DNA of 49,691 nucleotides from an uncultured Prochlorococcus sp. (GTDB taxonomy: Bacteria; Cyanobacteriota; Cyanobacteriia; PCC-6307; Cyanobiaceae), in contig CACOIV010000010.1 of NCBI GenBank assembly GCA_902627335.1, forward strand, positions 1 through 49,691, in the 5' to 3' direction. Under the pieces are notes generated by a model, which was not told the origin of the DNA, did no database searches, and worked only from the letters and a program-made list of their open reading frames with translations. Each line of letters starts with the position of its first letter. Positions within the stretch are counted from its first letter, which is position 1. The position numbers and the translations under genes are program-made. Positions 35,105 through 42,658 of the stretch are shown piece after piece.

Positions 35105-35950
35105 ATGAAAATTTCCTCAAAAATAAAACTAAATATTTTAAATAAATCATTTTTTATAATTATTGCATTAATACTTTGTAGTTGTTCAAATTTATTAACA
35201 ACAAAAGAGCCCACGATAACTAATTTAATCAAGCAGCAAAAGGAGGAAATCAATTCATATAGTCAGGCATTATTAAAAGATCCAAAAAATGAAAAATTAA
35301 TTTTTGATAGAGGAATAGCTCGATATGAATATGGGGATTATAAAGGGGCTATAAATGATTTTGATAAAGCTTTTCAAATATCAAGTGACTTAACAATATT
35401 ATATTCAAGAGCAATTTCAAAATTTGAGTATGGAGATTATAAAGGGGCTATAGATGACTATAAAAAATTACTTAGGATTAAAGATTTAAGAAAGGAAATA
35501 TATCTAGATATTGGATTAATAAATTTTTATTCTTTTAATTATCAAAATGCATTACTAAATTTCAGCAAAGTTATTGAAGAAGTAAAATCTGATTATAAAA
35601 ATTTTTTATATAGAGGAGATACAAACTTTAGATTAAAGAACTATAAGGACTCGCAAAAAGACTATAATAGGTCCATTGAATTATTCAATAAAAATTATTT
35701 AAGTCATAATAATAGGGGCGTCAATAACTACAAAGAAGGCAATTTCAAAAATTCCCTAAGAGATTTTAATAGGTCTTTAAAACTTAACCCAGGCAATTAT
35801 AATGTTATTTACAACAGAGCTAAGACATACGATAAGTTAAATCTAAATAAAAAAGCTTGTATTGATTTAAAAAAATCAATCAAGCTTGGTAAGGATGTTT
35901 TTAAAGAAGAATACTATTTTATTTGCAATAAAAACTTATATAAAGAGTAG
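35105..35950 (+). CDS. TPR-repeat lipoprotein
   Basis: The 281-residue protein has a signal sequence ending ALILCSCSN, with a probable lipidated Cys in the LCSC lipobox. About six tetratricopeptide repeats follow, for example YEYGDYKGAINDFDKAF, FEYGDYKGAIDDYKKLL and YKEGNFKNSLRDFNRSLKL. Two neighbouring units share the sequence EYGDYKGAI almost exactly, also at DNA level (35329-35355 and 35428-35454), indicating recent internal duplication. TPR lipoproteins act as scaffolds; the partner is unknown. The poly-glycine gene is convergent 9 bp away. Confidence 0.78.
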   Translation: MKISSKIKLNILNKSFFIIIALILCSCSNLLTTKEPTITNLIKQQKEEINSYSQALLKDPKNEKLIFDRGIARYEYGDYKGAINDFDKAFQISSDLTILYSRAISKFEYGDYKGAIDDYKKLLRIKDLRKEIYLDIGLINFYSFNYQNALLNFSKVIEEVKSDYKNFLYRGDTNFRLKNYKDSQKDYNRSIELFNKNYLSHNNRGVNNYKEGNFKNSLRDFNRSLKLNPGNYNVIYNRAKTYDKLNLNKKACIDLKKSIKLGKDVFKEEYYFICNKNLYKE

Positions 35951-35959
35951 AGATGAGAT

Positions 35960-36247
35960 CTATTCAGCTAATATAGCTTTTTCTTCATCAGTTAAAGGTA
36001 AACCTTTTCTTTGCTTAAACATAGCCTTTGCTTTGGCTTGTTTAGCTTTCTTCGCTTTCTTTGCTTTAACGCCGCCGCCTCCGCCGCCGCCGCCGCCGCC
36101 GCCGCCGCAGGATAATAAGTATTCCTCAGCTTGATTTTGTTCAAATCTTGAGGATATTCCGCTAGCCAAGATTGAGTCACTAGATACTATTCCAAATGGG
36201 ATAGCAAAAACAGCTGTAAAAGCAATTTTTAAGAATTTAGAATTCAT
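35960..36247 (-). CDS. Signal-peptide protein with twelve consecutive glycines
   Basis: The 95-residue product from the ATG at 36247 starts MNSKFLKIAFTAVFAIPFGI with a signal peptide probably cleaved after SILA. The sequence then reads RFEQNQAEEYLLSC, twelve Gly, an Ala/Lys tract (VKAKKAKKAKQAKAKAMF) and the C-terminus PLTDEEKAILAE. A TTG at 36271 would add 8 residues but spoils the signal peptide start. The other frames of the GCC tract give poly-Ala or poly-Pro and lack a signal peptide. The size and layout recall radical-SAM-associated Gly-rich precursors (GrrA type), but no maturase is nearby, so this is only an analogy. A Fur-box-like palindrome lies about 80 bp upstream. Confidence 0.7.
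   Translation of the reverse strand: MNSKFLKIAFTAVFAIPFGIVSSDSILASGISSRFEQNQAEEYLLSCGGGGGGGGGGGGVKAKKAKKAKQAKAKAMFKQRKGLPLTDEEKAILAE
36071..36106. repeat. GCC/GGC trinucleotide microsatellite
   Basis: Twelve codons encode the glycine run: three GCC, one TCC, then eight uninterrupted GCC on the plus strand (GGC/GGA on the coding strand). This is a pure-GC island in an AT-rich chromosome that otherwise prefers GGA/GGT. In-frame slippage would change the glycine count. Confidence 0.97.
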
Positions 36248-36329
36248 TATTAAAAGTTTTGATAAATTCAATCATTGAATAATAATTCACCAAACTAAAA
36301 AAAGTAAATTTTTGTATCGACTGTTACAG

Positions 36330-36348
36330 AATGAAAATGATTTTCATT
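36330..36348. promoter_or_regulatory. Fur-box-like 19-bp palindrome
   Basis: AATGAAAAT G ATTTTCATT is a perfect palindrome with 9-base arms and resembles Fur boxes of cyanobacterial iron-stress genes (consensus built on NATNAT/ATNATN units). It lies 83 bp upstream of the poly-glycine protein's ATG and downstream of the SGNH gene's stop, so the poly-glycine gene is the only gene it can serve as upstream operator. A -10-like TATTAT lies between it and the start. Confidence 0.6.
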
Positions 36349-36360
36349 AATCGCAATTTA

Positions 36361-36388
36361 TTTTTTATTTTTTATTTTTTATTTTTTA
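36361..36388. repeat. Four tandem copies of a 7-bp unit across a stop codon
   Basis: TTTTTTA is repeated four times. On the minus strand this encodes the final KNKK of the SGNH protein and its TAA stop (36372-36374). Because 7 is not a multiple of three, copy-number change would alter the C-terminus. Confidence 0.9.
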
Positions 36389-37631
36389 TTTGTAAAAGTT
36401 GATTTGATAATTTAAAGCTTATTTTGCTTGCTGCAAATTCTGTAAAATGACTATAGTCAAAAAACCAATTACTTTTTGCCTCTCCAGAATAATCAAGAAG
36501 CAATATTGTTGGTATTTTCTTTATCTCTCGAATTAAGGCAATACGATAATCTCTTTCAATAATTCGCATCTCACTCTCAAATATTTTTAAAGAAAATTTT
36601 GGGAAGCCTACAAGATGTCTTATCCCGATAACATACTTATTATTAAAGCTATCTTCAGATAAAGAACTAAAATAAGTTGGTGCATATACATAAATATACT
36701 TAATTTCGGGATTTAAAAGGTTACTACTGGCCTTAAGATTTCTAATCGTCGAATTTACAGAATAATCTCTTATTAATTCATATTTATCAAAATCGATACC
36801 AAAACTTTTCTCCACAATGTCTTTTAAGTTACGACTGACTGAATTTTCATTATCATTTATAACCAATTCATTTTTTTTATTATATGTAGTATTCCTGAAA
36901 TTTTTTTTATAAATTTTTTCAAAAAGATAAATTACTTTACTTTTTGCTTTTATAGAACTAATAAAAGAAAATAAGCCACTTTTAATATTTCCAGAAGTAC
37001 TACTTGATAAAAAGTTTATATATTCGATAGTAGTTTTTTCTATCATCATATTATTTGCAAATCCATATTCCAATTTGGATGAATTTTCAAAATTATTAAT
37101 TAATCTTATAAATCTCCAAAAATCTTGAATCCCACCAAAACTTACAACCATATCTAAAGCAGGCAAATCATCAAAAAAAGGTTCTGCACTTAAATATCGA
37201 ATCATTTCACTATATTCTTGCCAAGTATTAAAACCTGAATATGCCGCATTAACTAAATCAATAGAGGGATCTTTAGATCTTAAATTTAGTTCAAGCTGAC
37301 TTGCAAATGTTTTGTCATTCCCATATCCATAAAGACCTTCTCCCATCGCTACGCTATTACCTAAAAGTAAAATCCCAAATATATTTTTTCCTTTACTTTG
37401 ATAAGGAGTTTTTATAAGACCATGTCTATTACATATCAAAAATTCTTTATTCTGATCATTTGAATAATTATCATTGCATTCTTTTCTCCAGCCAGTAATT
37501 GCATCATATTTAGTTTGTCGCCTGTTAAGATGATTTTCATTTGTAAAGAAAAAACTACTTACTTCAATAGTAAAAATTATTAAAGGAAAGAATATTAATG
37601 TATAAGATAAAATTTTAATTTTTTTAGACAT
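36372..37631 (-). CDS. SGNH/GDSL-like membrane-anchored protein
   Basis: The 419-residue protein has an N-terminal membrane anchor (YTLIFFPLIIFTIEVSSFFF) and then an SGNH-hydrolase-like domain. ILLLGNSVAMGEG contains the putative nucleophile Ser93 (GNS instead of GDS), VNAAYSGFNTWQEY resembles block II, VVSFGGIQDFW takes the place of the usual GxND block, and FDYSHFTEFAA holds the Asp392/His395 pair of block V. Such proteins are often esterases or O-acyl-transfer enzymes for glycans. It is divergent from the ferritin-like/carbamoyltransferase pair, 84 bp away. Similar SGNH proteins often travel with carbamoyltransferase-DUF5989 cassettes, which supports a common role. Confidence 0.72.
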   Translation of the reverse strand: MSKKIKILSYTLIFFPLIIFTIEVSSFFFTNENHLNRRQTKYDAITGWRKECNDNYSNDQNKEFLICNRHGLIKTPYQSKGKNIFGILLLGNSVAMGEGLYGYGNDKTFASQLELNLRSKDPSIDLVNAAYSGFNTWQEYSEMIRYLSAEPFFDDLPALDMVVSFGGIQDFWRFIRLINNFENSSKLEYGFANNMMIEKTTIEYINFLSSSTSGNIKSGLFSFISSIKAKSKVIYLFEKIYKKNFRNTTYNKKNELVINDNENSVSRNLKDIVEKSFGIDFDKYELIRDYSVNSTIRNLKASSNLLNPEIKYIYVYAPTYFSSLSEDSFNNKYVIGIRHLVGFPKFSLKIFESEMRIIERDYRIALIREIKKIPTILLLDYSGEAKSNWFFDYSHFTEFAASKISFKLSNQLLQIKNKK

Positions 37632-37715
37632 TTTTTTATTAATTTTAAATTACTTGAAAGTAATCAAATAATCCATTTAATCCCAATTTAGGTAAAATAA
37701 GAAAAAAAACCACTC

Positions 37716-38411
37716 GTGAAAAAAAAAGAATCAGCCGCTAATGTACTTTATGAAACAGCATTTGCAGAGTATGGATCTGCTTTAGAGATGTTAGCAGCTT
37801 GCAAACAAGCCATTAAAGTAAGAGAAGTTTTAGGTTTTTTTGAACATGCAAGAGATGAATATATTCATACAAAAAAGTTTCTTTCAATATTAAAAAAACA
37901 AGGAAAAAATCTCTCAAATATAATTGCAAGAAAATATAAATTTGTTCATATTGGAGCTTTAAAAAAGGGTTATGTTTCAGAGAAAGGGTATCTAATAGAG
38001 ACTAAAAAAATGAAAGATTTTGTGGCATATATATATACAAATGAATTAATAGCGGAAGATGAATTTTCAAAGATATTAAAATATTTTGAGGATGATAAAG
38101 AATCTACAGATACAATTCATTCAATTATGAAAGACGAACTTAGACATCATGGAATGGCAAGAAAATATTTTTTAAAGTATTACCCTTTTATTCAGCCCTA
38201 TCAATTAATGATTTACAAATATAGAGAATATCTTCACAATAAAGGTAGAAAGTTTTATTTTAAAAATTTTCAAATTTTAGAAAAACTATTTACTCCAATT
38301 TATTTTTCTATATCTTTTTTAGTATCTTTACCGTTACGTTTGCTAAATCAAAGAGAATTCAGCCGAATAAATAAAAATCTAATGGATATATCTTCAAAAA
38401 GTCTTCTTTAA
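37716..38411 (+). CDS. Ferritin-like diiron protein
   Basis: The 231-residue protein from a GTG start is helical with two ExxH motifs, Glu48-His51 in ARDEYIH and Glu141-His144 in KDELRHH. Further helix glutamates are present at 13/18 and in NELIAEDEF (Glu110-116). This is the ligand set of ferritin-like diiron carboxylate proteins (rubrerythrin, MiaE-like hydroxylases). A C-terminal hydrophobic segment (LFTPIYFSISFLVSLPLRLL) could attach it to a membrane. Its stop is immediately followed by the carbamoyltransferase ATG with no gap, so the two are almost surely cotranslated. Oxidation or hydroxylation of a substrate that is then carbamoylated is my inference. Confidence 0.72.
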   Translation: MKKKESAANVLYETAFAEYGSALEMLAACKQAIKVREVLGFFEHARDEYIHTKKFLSILKKQGKNLSNIIARKYKFVHIGALKKGYVSEKGYLIETKKMKDFVAYIYTNELIAEDEFSKILKYFEDDKESTDTIHSIMKDELRHHGMARKYFLKYYPFIQPYQLMIYKYREYLHNKGRKFYFKNFQILEKLFTPIYFSISFLVSLPLRLLNQREFSRINKNLMDISSKSLL

Positions 38412-40145
38412 ATGTATTTAGGTATTTCGGCATATAATCATCAGTCTGCTGCTGCATTGATTAATGAAGAAGGAGAATTAATAAACTATTACAGAGAGGA
38501 ACAGTTATCGCGAATTAAAGGTGATAATTCATTTCCTAAAAACTCTATTAAAAAATTATTTGCGACAAATTCTTTAAAAATTGATGATATAAAAAATGTT
38601 ATTTTTTATGAAAAGCCTCTTTCCGCATATCTAAATCCTTTAAAAGTAGCTGCTAAAAATCTTCCTGAAAGCTTAAATTTAATTTCACATCAATTAAAAA
38701 ATTTCAAAAAAACATCACTTTTTTGTTTTGTAGATCTTGCAAAATTATATCCTGGTCTAGAGCAAAAATTATTATACATAGACCATCATCTTTCCCATAC
38801 TCTTTCAGCTTTAGCATATGCAGAATCATTTCAAAATATTTGTTCTGTAGTAGCTGATGGATTTGGTGATCGAAGTACAACCTCAATTAGTTTTGTAAAT
38901 AATCCCAATGATATAAGAGAGCTTTGGTCAAATGATTATCCATTTTCATTAGGACTATTTTATTCTGCAATTACTGATTTTTTAGGATTTGCGATTAATG
39001 AAGGTGAATATAAGGTTATGGGTTTAGCTGCATTTGGAAAAAACGATAGCAATTTATATAATAAAATGAACAAACTTATATTTTGGGATAAAAATGAAAA
39101 AACAATAAAAATGGATTTAAGCTATTTTGAATATCATAAAAACATTTATAATTCTTTCAGCATTAAATTAGAAGAATTATTTGGATCATCAAGAAACCCA
39201 CTAGAAAAACTAGATATAAATAATAATGACTTTCAAAGATATGCAAATATTGCCTTTGCTGCTCAAGAAGTCCTAACAAATATTTTAAAGGAGCTTTTCA
39301 TATATGCCCATCAATTAACAGGTTGCTCCAAGTTCTTGTTCTCAGGTGGTGTTGCGCTAAATTCAGCTTCTTTAAGATCTATTACATCCTTATCTTTTGT
39401 AGAGAAAATTTATATTCCACCAAGTCCAGGGGATTCTGGAGCTGCAATTGGTGCCGCTTATTTTGGTTTTATAAAAAACAATAAAAATAATTCATTCAAA
39501 AGAATTACTAATCTATATCCAATAATATTTAATTCAAAAAGTCAGTACAAAAAAACAATAAAAATTGTTAGCGAGAAATTTCAATATTTATCAAAGAATA
39601 TGGAGGAGTCATTTTTATTGGCTTCTGAATTAATAAAAGAGGGAGAAACTATAGGTACTTTAATTTCTAATGCCGAGACAGGGCCTAGAGCCTTGGGGAA
39701 TAGATCTCTTATTTGTAATGGACAAAATTTAGAGGCTGTAATCAAACTGAATACAGTTATCAAAGACAGAAGTCCTTTCCGCCCAACTGCTCCTGCAATG
39801 AATGAAAGTACTGCTAAAAAATATTTCATACTTGATGATGCACTATATAATTCATATTTCTCAATGACTTCAACAGTTGTATTAAAGGGGAATAGTCCCA
39901 TAAAAGATTATCCAATAATTCATGTTGATGGCACTGCAAGATTACAAATTGTTGAACCGAATACAACTTTAGATAAATTATTACTCAACTTAAGAAAATA
40001 TGATATTGAAATAATTGCTAATTCATCTTTAAATATTAGTGGAGATCCAACCTGTTATGACTTAATTGATGGATTGATGGTTTGTGAATTATCCCCATTA
40101 AAATATTTATTAACTGATAACGGACTTCTAAAAAAATTAAATTAA
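38412..40145 (+). CDS. O-carbamoyltransferase, NodU/CmcH/TobZ family
   Basis: The 577-residue protein matches the NodU/TobZ family, which makes carbamoyl-adenylate from carbamoyl phosphate and ATP and transfers carbamoyl to a hydroxyl group of a sugar or natural product. MYLGISAYNHQSAAALI starts the ASKHA-like domain, DHHLSHTLSALAYA carries metal/active-site His125, His126 and His129, FSGGVALNSA is the nucleotide-binding loop, and GPRALGNRSL (424-433) belongs to the C-terminal carbamoyl domain. Length is typical. It follows the diiron gene without a gap and precedes the DUF5989-like gene by 4 bp. The acceptor is unknown. Confidence 0.88.
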   Translation: MYLGISAYNHQSAAALINEEGELINYYREEQLSRIKGDNSFPKNSIKKLFATNSLKIDDIKNVIFYEKPLSAYLNPLKVAAKNLPESLNLISHQLKNFKKTSLFCFVDLAKLYPGLEQKLLYIDHHLSHTLSALAYAESFQNICSVVADGFGDRSTTSISFVNNPNDIRELWSNDYPFSLGLFYSAITDFLGFAINEGEYKVMGLAAFGKNDSNLYNKMNKLIFWDKNEKTIKMDLSYFEYHKNIYNSFSIKLEELFGSSRNPLEKLDINNNDFQRYANIAFAAQEVLTNILKELFIYAHQLTGCSKFLFSGGVALNSASLRSITSLSFVEKIYIPPSPGDSGAAIGAAYFGFIKNNKNNSFKRITNLYPIIFNSKSQYKKTIKIVSEKFQYLSKNMEESFLLASELIKEGETIGTLISNAETGPRALGNRSLICNGQNLEAVIKLNTVIKDRSPFRPTAPAMNESTAKKYFILDDALYNSYFSMTSTVVLKGNSPIKDYPIIHVDGTARLQIVEPNTTLDKLLLNLRKYDIEIIANSSLNISGDPTCYDLIDGLMVCELSPLKYLLTDNGLLKKLN

Positions 40146-40149
40146 ATTT

Positions 40150-40311
40150 ATGATTTTTATAAGATTTTTAAAAAAACTTTTTATTTCTATTTGGAAAGAT
40201 TGTACCCCTTGGCAGGCTGCTTTAATAATCTCCATTATGCTTTTAATACTTATAACTTTAATAATTAGTTTTGTTCAAGTAATAGTCCCCTTTACTTACA
40301 TAGCAGTCTAA
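40150..40311 (+). CDS. DUF5989-like 53-residue membrane protein
   Basis: The ATG is 4 bp after the carbamoyltransferase stop. The product starts MIFIRFLKKLFISIWKDCTP, has one helix (AALIISIMLLILITLIISFV) and ends VPFTYIAV. DUF5989 proteins are about 50 residues, start with RFL...LW, and end with a PFIYTLF-like sequence. They occur next to NodU-type carbamoyltransferases. Length, position and terminal motif all agree, though the match is from memory of the family and was not searched. Confidence 0.62.
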   Translation: MIFIRFLKKLFISIWKDCTPWQAALIISIMLLILITLIISFVQVIVPFTYIAV

Positions 40312-40363
40312 AAATATTCCTTTAGAAGATTAATCGATTAATATCATTTAAGAATTTTAATTC

Positions 40364-41455
40364 CTAAACATTAAATAGAAACTCCATAACATCTCCTTCA
40401 TTTACTACATATTCCTTACCTTCACTTCTAAGTAATCCTTTGCTCTTTGCATTAGCTATTGAACCCGAATCTAATAATTTTTGATATGAAATTGTTTGAG
40501 CTCTAATAAATCCTTTTTCAAAATCAGTATGAATTACTCCTGCTGCTTGTGGAGCAGTCATACCATTTTTTATTGTCCATGCCTTAGTCTCTTTTTCACC
40601 AGTAGTAAAGTAAGTTTTTAATCCTAGTAATTTATATGTTGATTTAATTAAAGAACTTAATCCTCCTTCTTCTACTCCTAATCCTGCAAGATAATCTTTC
40701 TTATCTTCAGGATCTAACTCTATTAATTCAGATTCGACTTGAGCTGATATTTTTATACATTCTGTTTTTTCATTATTTGCAAATTGCTTTACTTTTGATG
40801 AGAATTCATTCCCTTTAGACAGATCATTTTCATTTAAATTGGTTGCGTAAATAATCGGTTTTGCAGTAAGAAAACCTAATTGTTTAATTATTAAATTTTC
40901 TTCATCGCTCAGAGAAATTGATCTAACTGAAAATCCTTTTTGTAATTCTTCCTCAATTTTTTCTAATAAAATATCTTCTTTTAGTGCTTCTTTACTTGTC
41001 TTAATCTGTTTTTTAATTCTTTCTCTTCTTTTTTGAAGTTGAGATAAATCAGCCAAATTTAATTCCAAATTAATAATTTCAATATCATCTAGGGGATCTA
41101 CCTTTCCCGAAACATGTATTACTTCACTATCTTCAAAACATCTAACAACATGTACGATTGCATCAACCTCCCTAATATTGGATAGAAATTTATTTCCTAA
41201 ACCTTCACCTTTACTAGCCCCTTTTACAAGACCAGCGATATCAACAAATTCAATTTTTGTAGGAATAACATTTATACTTGAGCTAAACTTAGCGAGTTGA
41301 TTTAATCTTTCATCAGGAACAGATACTATGCCCTTATTAGGTTCAATTGTACAAAATGGAAAGTTTGCTGCTTGAGCCTTAGAATTCTCAACAAGTGCAT
41401 TAAATAGAGTTGATTTACCTACATTAGGCAAACCTATAATTCCAGCCTTTAACAT
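40364..41455 (-). CDS. ychF: Ribosome-binding ATPase YchF
   Basis: YchF is an Obg-family P-loop protein that prefers ATP and binds the ribosome; it is linked to oxidative-stress control. The 363-residue protein has GIIGLPNVGKSTLFNAL (P-loop at 8-15), NFPFCTIEPNKGIVSVPD, the G3-like DIAGLVKGASKGEGLGNKFL, a coiled insertion and a C-terminal TGS domain including GVIHTDFEKGFIRAQTISY. Length is exactly typical. It is convergent with the DUF5989-like gene. Confidence 0.96.
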   Translation of the reverse strand: MLKAGIIGLPNVGKSTLFNALVENSKAQAANFPFCTIEPNKGIVSVPDERLNQLAKFSSSINVIPTKIEFVDIAGLVKGASKGEGLGNKFLSNIREVDAIVHVVRCFEDSEVIHVSGKVDPLDDIEIINLELNLADLSQLQKRRERIKKQIKTSKEALKEDILLEKIEEELQKGFSVRSISLSDEENLIIKQLGFLTAKPIIYATNLNENDLSKGNEFSSKVKQFANNEKTECIKISAQVESELIELDPEDKKDYLAGLGVEEGGLSSLIKSTYKLLGLKTYFTTGEKETKAWTIKNGMTAPQAAGVIHTDFEKGFIRAQTISYQKLLDSGSIANAKSKGLLRSEGKEYVVNEGDVMEFLFNV

Positions 41456-41595
41456 TTGAAAAAATTTTTATTTGAAAATTATCAAAGAAACATTATTTAG
41501 TTATATAATACAAATTATCTAATCGAAGATAAATAGGAAATAATCTTGTTGATTAGTTACTAATTATTAATTTCTTTTTTGCAGTCACCAGAAAC

Positions 41596-42657
41596 ATGAT
41601 TGATTTAATAAAAAAAAATATTAATTATAAGAATGGAATAATTTTTTTTATTTTTGCGAGTCTCTCAATTTTTCTCATTAACAATTTTAAAAAAAATAAA
41701 CCTAAAGATATTTCAGAATTTGTTGTTCCTGTAGAAAGAGGCGCATTATCAGAAAGTATTAATAGCAGTGGAGAAATCAAAGCAAGCAGATCTGTAAAAA
41801 TAAGTCCAAGAAAACAAGGATTTATTAAATCAATAAAAGTTAATGAGGGAGATTATGTTAAAAAAAACCAAATTATTGCAACTCTGGACAACTTAGATTT
41901 CAAATATAAGATTGAGGAATTTGAACTTCAAGCAGAAAAGCAAAAATCCGATTTTATGAGAAGAGAATATTTATATAATGAGGGTGCAATTAGTAAGCAA
42001 GATCTTGAAGATTACCGAATTAAATTTAAAACAAGTCAAGCAAAATTAAATGATGCTTCAGCAGAAAATAGTTTTTATTTCATAAAAGCTCCATTTGCTG
42101 GGAAAATTACAGCAAAATATGTTGAGACAGGATCATATGTAACTCCAAGTGCAGATTTAGGTTCAAATCCAAATTCTAAAAATTTTATTTTTGAATTATC
42201 AGATGGAATCGAAATAATCGCCAAAGTTCCAGAGAGTGATATTGGTCGTATAAAAATAGGTCAAGAAGCTTTTGTTAGAATTGAGGCCTATCCATCAAGA
42301 AAATTCAAAGCTGAGATCATAGAAATTGCATCAAGAGCTTTAAAAGACAATAACGTTACTTCATTTGAAGTGACTTTGAAATTTAAAGACGCAATAGAAG
42401 ATATAAAAATAGGAATGACGGCTGATTTAGAATTTAAAATTGATGATAATGATGAAAAGATTTTAATCCCTACAGTTTCTATCGTTACAGAAAAGGGCAA
42501 GAAAGGGATTTTAGTAGTCGGTAAAAATAATTCTCCAAAATTCAAAGAGATTGAATTAGGAATTAGTAGTGGTAGTAAAACCTCGGTAATAGAGGGTTTA
42601 AAAGAGGGTGAACTTATATTTGTAGATATTCCCCCTTGGTCAAATAAAAATAAATAA
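41596..42657 (+). CDS. RND-type efflux periplasmic adaptor (HlyD family)
   Basis: The 353-residue protein has an N-terminal membrane anchor (GIIFFIFASLSIFLINNF), then a lipoyl half-motif KISPRKQGFIKSIKVNEGDY, a short alpha-hairpin (EFELQAEKQKSDFMRREYLY), the second lipoyl half FYFIKAPFAGKITAKYVETG and beta-barrel domains. Such adaptors link an inner-membrane pump (RND or MacB-type ABC) to an outer-membrane channel; neither partner is adjacent. One base separates its stop from the polA ATG. Confidence 0.85.
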   Translation: MIDLIKKNINYKNGIIFFIFASLSIFLINNFKKNKPKDISEFVVPVERGALSESINSSGEIKASRSVKISPRKQGFIKSIKVNEGDYVKKNQIIATLDNLDFKYKIEEFELQAEKQKSDFMRREYLYNEGAISKQDLEDYRIKFKTSQAKLNDASAENSFYFIKAPFAGKITAKYVETGSYVTPSADLGSNPNSKNFIFELSDGIEIIAKVPESDIGRIKIGQEAFVRIEAYPSRKFKAEIIEIASRALKDNNVTSFEVTLKFKDAIEDIKIGMTADLEFKIDDNDEKILIPTVSIVTEKGKKGILVVGKNNSPKFKEIELGISSGSKTSVIEGLKEGELIFVDIPPWSNKNK

Positions 42658-42658
42658 A

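Noticed and set aside
35886-36180. Poly-Pro (plus strand) and poly-Ala (minus strand) frames over the GCC tract
   Set aside because: They are alternative frames of the same microsatellite; only the poly-Gly frame has a signal peptide, a natural ATG and a coherent C-terminus.
34453-40311. Genomic island bounded by a tRNA or attachment site
   Set aside because: No tRNA gene, integrase, or direct repeats flanking the segment were found; it is called island-like only from gene content.
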